Assembly (NCBI GenBank): GCA_018658715.1
Contig: JABHUQ010000028.1
Span: 69,663-116,049 of the forward strand
Direction of reading: 5' to 3'
Length of the DNA stretch: 46,387 nucleotides
DNA from: Fidelibacterota bacterium
Lineage (GTDB): Bacteria > Fidelibacterota > Marinisomatia > Marinisomatales > UBA1611
The notes beneath the pieces were generated by a model. The model was not told where the DNA came from. It saw only the letters and a program-made list of their open reading frames with translations, and ran no database searches. Shown here in pieces: positions 44,361 through 46,387 of the stretch (within the stretch, counting starts at the first letter, position 1; every line of letters starts with the position of its first letter). Both the position numbers and the translations under genes were made by a program.

Positions 44361-44702
44361 TTAATGCATGCCTCCTATCTTACAGCAACCAGGTAACGCT
44401 TCGTAAGCAGTGGGATCAGCTTTTGTATTATTGGCTTGGTATCCAAGAGTAGAAATAGCTTTTTCAATAGCTGCAAGATTTACTATCGATGCTTTGTAGG
44501 TAACATGTCCTACTTTTTCTTTTAAATCTACATCAAACTTGGTGACGCCATTCACTTTTCCCATCCCTGATTCGATTGTTTTCTCACACATACCACATTG
44601 GATACTGCTTAAAGCAACATCAGCATGCTTCGCTTCTTCACTACTACAAGCCATTAAGTTTAATACCAGACCTGTAAGTACAATAATGATTATTTTGTTC
44701 AT
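44361..44702 (-). CDS. Heavy-metal-associated (HMA) domain lipoprotein
   Basis: 113 residues. The lipoprotein signal MNKIIIIVLTGLVLNLMAC is followed by one HMA ferredoxin-like domain: VALSSIQCGMCEKTIESGMG carries the CxxC metal site, and VDLKEKVGHVTYKASIVNLAAIEKAISTLGY (in two strands/helix) completes the fold. The tail EALPGCCKIGGMH has two more Cys and a His. It probably traps a soft metal (Cu, Zn, Cd or Hg type) in the periplasm and passes it on. AAAGGA precedes the ATG; 15 bases after the YdjM-like gene. Confidence 0.88.
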   Translation of the reverse strand: MNKIIIIVLTGLVLNLMACSSEEAKHADVALSSIQCGMCEKTIESGMGKVNGVTKFDVDLKEKVGHVTYKASIVNLAAIEKAISTLGYQANNTKADPTAYEALPGCCKIGGMH

Positions 44703-44717
44703 ATTTATTTCCTTTTG

Positions 44718-45254
44718 TTATGTATTATTATATTTTTTTCTATTAATCCAAGTATATATAAACAACGCACCGCCACACATTATTACTCCTATTTCGATCC
44801 AAAATAAACAAGTATTTTCCATATAAAATGAAAAATATGGATTTTGAATCATACCCCACACAGATCCTTGACCATACTCAGGTCGAATGGGATATAAAAA
44901 GTAATCTTTATGGCTAAATGGAAATAGCCATTGAATACCGACGGTCCGCGCTGTAAACCAATCTGTTAATAAATGGAGTTGAGTACCTAATAACAAACCT
45001 AATGAAATGGGTTTTAATTGGATATTTTTAAAAACCATATTCGTAAGTGTCAAACCACCAAATACAATAATCCAAAATAGAGGAGTATGTAAAATAGAAT
45101 GATGCCCAGCGACTGTGTCTGAAAATATTCCATCAATATCCGGCAAAACGGATGCAAAAAGTAATATTGGCATAAATGGATACACAGTCCAGGGTGATTT
45201 TTTGAACAATTTCCCAAGCAAATAGCCTGATGCTAAATGTGAAGGAACAAACAT
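44718..45254 (-). CDS. YdjM-like membrane-bound metal-dependent hydrolase family protein
   Basis: 178 residues with four or five spans. Histidine and aspartate motifs of the DUF457/YdjM family are present: MFVPSHLASGYLLGKL, LPDIDGIFSD, GHHSILHTPLFW and LHLLTDWFT. They resemble a zinc phosphohydrolase site set in the membrane. AAAGGGA precedes the ATG at 45254. It lies between the TonB receptor and the HMA lipoprotein. The family's reaction is not established; some members act on membrane lipids or in stress response. Confidence 0.85.
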   Translation of the reverse strand: MFVPSHLASGYLLGKLFKKSPWTVYPFMPILLFASVLPDIDGIFSDTVAGHHSILHTPLFWIIVFGGLTLTNMVFKNIQLKPISLGLLLGTQLHLLTDWFTARTVGIQWLFPFSHKDYFLYPIRPEYGQGSVWGMIQNPYFSFYMENTCLFWIEIGVIMCGGALFIYTWINRKKYNNT

Positions 45255-45317
45255 TACAGTTATATCCCTTTCAGTAATCGAAGAGTTGTCATAATAATTA
45301 TATATATTTGGTTCATT

Positions 45318-45331
45318 ATAGAAATTTCTAT
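45318..45331. promoter_or_regulatory. 14-bp perfect palindrome between TonB receptor and YdjM-like gene
   Basis: ATAGAAATTTCTAT is a perfect palindrome 64-77 bases before the YdjM-like ATG, directly followed on the minus strand by a TATAATG that could be a -10 element. A plausible operator for a metal-responsive repressor, with no recognised consensus. Confidence 0.3.
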
Positions 45332-45336
45332 TTACA

Positions 45337-46387
45337 TTAAAACCTTAATTTGATTCCTCCATTAATAACAAAACCATCAACTGGCGCATAAATGTCATTG
45401 AAAATTGGATTGGAAATTGACCCAGAATAAATCTTTTCGAACTTTGTCTGTCGCGTATCTGTAAAATTTTCAAAGTTTATAAATAATGAATAATTTTCCC
45501 ATATTCTTTCGGTCATTAATCCGAAGATCCAATACGCATTCCCGGTTCTGCCATCGTTTAATTTCTGCTGACTAAAATAATATGCTTCTAAACCAATTCT
45601 TATTTTATCATGCACTTCATATATAAGTACATTATTCAATCGATGAGGAGCAACTAGTGGAATTTTTACTGTTTTCGCCTCAAGATGTTGTTTCACATCA
45701 GCAAATGTATGACCAATAAATAATTTAAAATGTTCATAGGAAAGTTTAATGTTAGTTTCAACACCTTGAGAAATAATTTGATTGCTTGATTGTAGGAATT
45801 CATATTTTCCTAGAATTGGCTCAAGCGTGATTGGATTTTCTATATTTGTATAAAATATTAAAGAATTAATACTGAACATCAATTTATCTGTTAAAGTGGT
45901 TCTGTAATTAATATCAAAATTGCTACCGAAAGATTCCTCAGCTGTTATCCTATGGTTATTAATAGGACTCACATTTCTAAAATTTAATTTTTCTGCATCT
46001 TCTGTGAAAACAGTTGGCATTTTATATCCCATACCACCCCCAACTCTGAACGTTAATTTTTGATTGGCTTTCATCAACATAGAAAATCGTGGTAATATAA
46101 ATATTCCATATTCATTCTGATGATCTAAGCGAAGTCCAGTCTCCAGGTGTAGCTTCTCTGAAATATTCCAAGTATTTTGCACAAAACCACCTAAAGTTAA
46201 GTGGTGGTAATCTACCTTTAAAGTTGAGTCAATCTTTTCTTGAGAGAATCGATCAGTCAAAAGATTTAGACCAGCCACCCACTCCAACCGTTCACCAATA
46301 TTTCTAATATTCAATTCGCTGAATGAAGTTAATTGTAAACCAGAGAAATTATAGTTGGGGATTTCCGCACTTCGTTTATAGCTACTG
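45337..46387 (-). CDS. TonB-dependent receptor, C-terminal barrel (N-terminus beyond window)
   Basis: The frame is open through base 46387, so about 349 C-terminal residues of a receptor usually 650-800 long are seen; a TTG at 46314 is not the true start. Alternating strands with aromatic belts (LHLETGLRLDHQNEYGIFILPRFS in part, FRVGGGMGYKMPTVFTEDAE, WENYSLFINFENFTDTRQ) are typical of the TonB barrel end. The YKMPTVF region matches the common yRaPt motif, and the protein ends in KLRF with a terminal Phe for BAM recognition. Heads the metal island, so a metal chelate is the likely cargo; inference only. Confidence 0.9.
   Translation of the reverse strand, partial: SSYKRSAEIPNYNFSGLQLTSFSELNIRNIGERLEWVAGLNLLTDRFSQEKIDSTLKVDYHHLTLGGFVQNTWNISEKLHLETGLRLDHQNEYGIFILPRFSMLMKANQKLTFRVGGGMGYKMPTVFTEDAEKLNFRNVSPINNHRITAEESFGSNFDINYRTTLTDKLMFSINSLIFYTNIENPITLEPILGKYEFLQSSNQIISQGVETNIKLSYEHFKLFIGHTFADVKQHLEAKTVKIPLVAPHRLNNVLIYEVHDKIRIGLEAYYFSQQKLNDGRTGNAYWIFGLMTERIWENYSLFINFENFTDTRQTKFEKIYSGSISNPIFNDIYAPVDGFVINGGIKLRF

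Overview
The window is AT-rich bacterial chromosome with very tight gene packing. Every protein gene I accept lies on the minus strand, and most start codons overlap or sit within a few bases of the previous stop. The only plus-strand gene is a tRNA-Leu. The gene content suggests a diderm of the FCB group, most likely Candidatus Marinimicrobia (SAR406) or a close relative. The clues are many outer-membrane barrels and lipoproteins, an IspG of the long inserted type, a half-size GT5 'glycogen synthase' beside a lipoprotein (an arrangement I recall from Bacteroidota), a TRAP T-component, and TSP3-type calcium repeats. This placement is inference; there is no rRNA or other phylogenetic marker to settle it.

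Layout in the direction of transcription (high to low coordinates). 46387-41453 is a probable metal-handling island: TonB-dependent receptor (cut by the edge), YdjM-like membrane protein, HMA-domain lipoprotein, HupE/UreJ-like permease, membrane-anchored protein, CDF-type transporter, and an acetolactate-decarboxylase-like lipoprotein. 41407-36800 holds two exported TPR proteins (one with a Lys/Ser-rich tract) and ispG. 36712-31325 holds a small exported protein, a 63-residue membrane protein, comM, a thioesterase and a large FAD/Fe-S dehydrogenase. 31289-27356 holds a FecR-barrel fusion and three unrecognised proteins, with a strong terminator at 27711-27740. 27239-20420 runs SRP RNA, dnaX, ybaB, recR, pgsA, pgpA, cinA, thpR, recA. 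recX and a degenerate PurL-like gene follow, to 18023. Then come tRNA-Leu (plus strand), an acyl-CoA synthetase, gpsA and tRNA-Arg.

14410-7506 is a cell-shape block: membrane TPR protein, mreB, mreC, mreD, mrdA (PBP2), rodA and a CpoB/YbgF-like periplasmic protein. 7499-2877 holds the half-size GT5 protein, a lipoprotein, an outer-membrane barrel and a TPR lipoprotein, followed by glyA. The last two genes are a TatT-type T-component and the start of a TRAP solute-binding protein.

The most unusual item is the 596-residue gene at 18023-19813. It keeps the domain layout of PurL (FGAM synthetase) but has lost the catalytic motifs, and it is translationally chained to recA-recX. Other points worth attention: a probable programmed -1 frameshift in dnaX, whose product also lacks its zinc cysteines; gpsA with no ATG/GTG/TTG able to include its NAD motif; a terminator whose hairpin and U-tract encode the next gene's signal peptide; and an exported acetolactate-decarboxylase homologue with intact zinc ligands but an altered active-site arginine region. 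All identifications come from reading the sequence; no searches were run.
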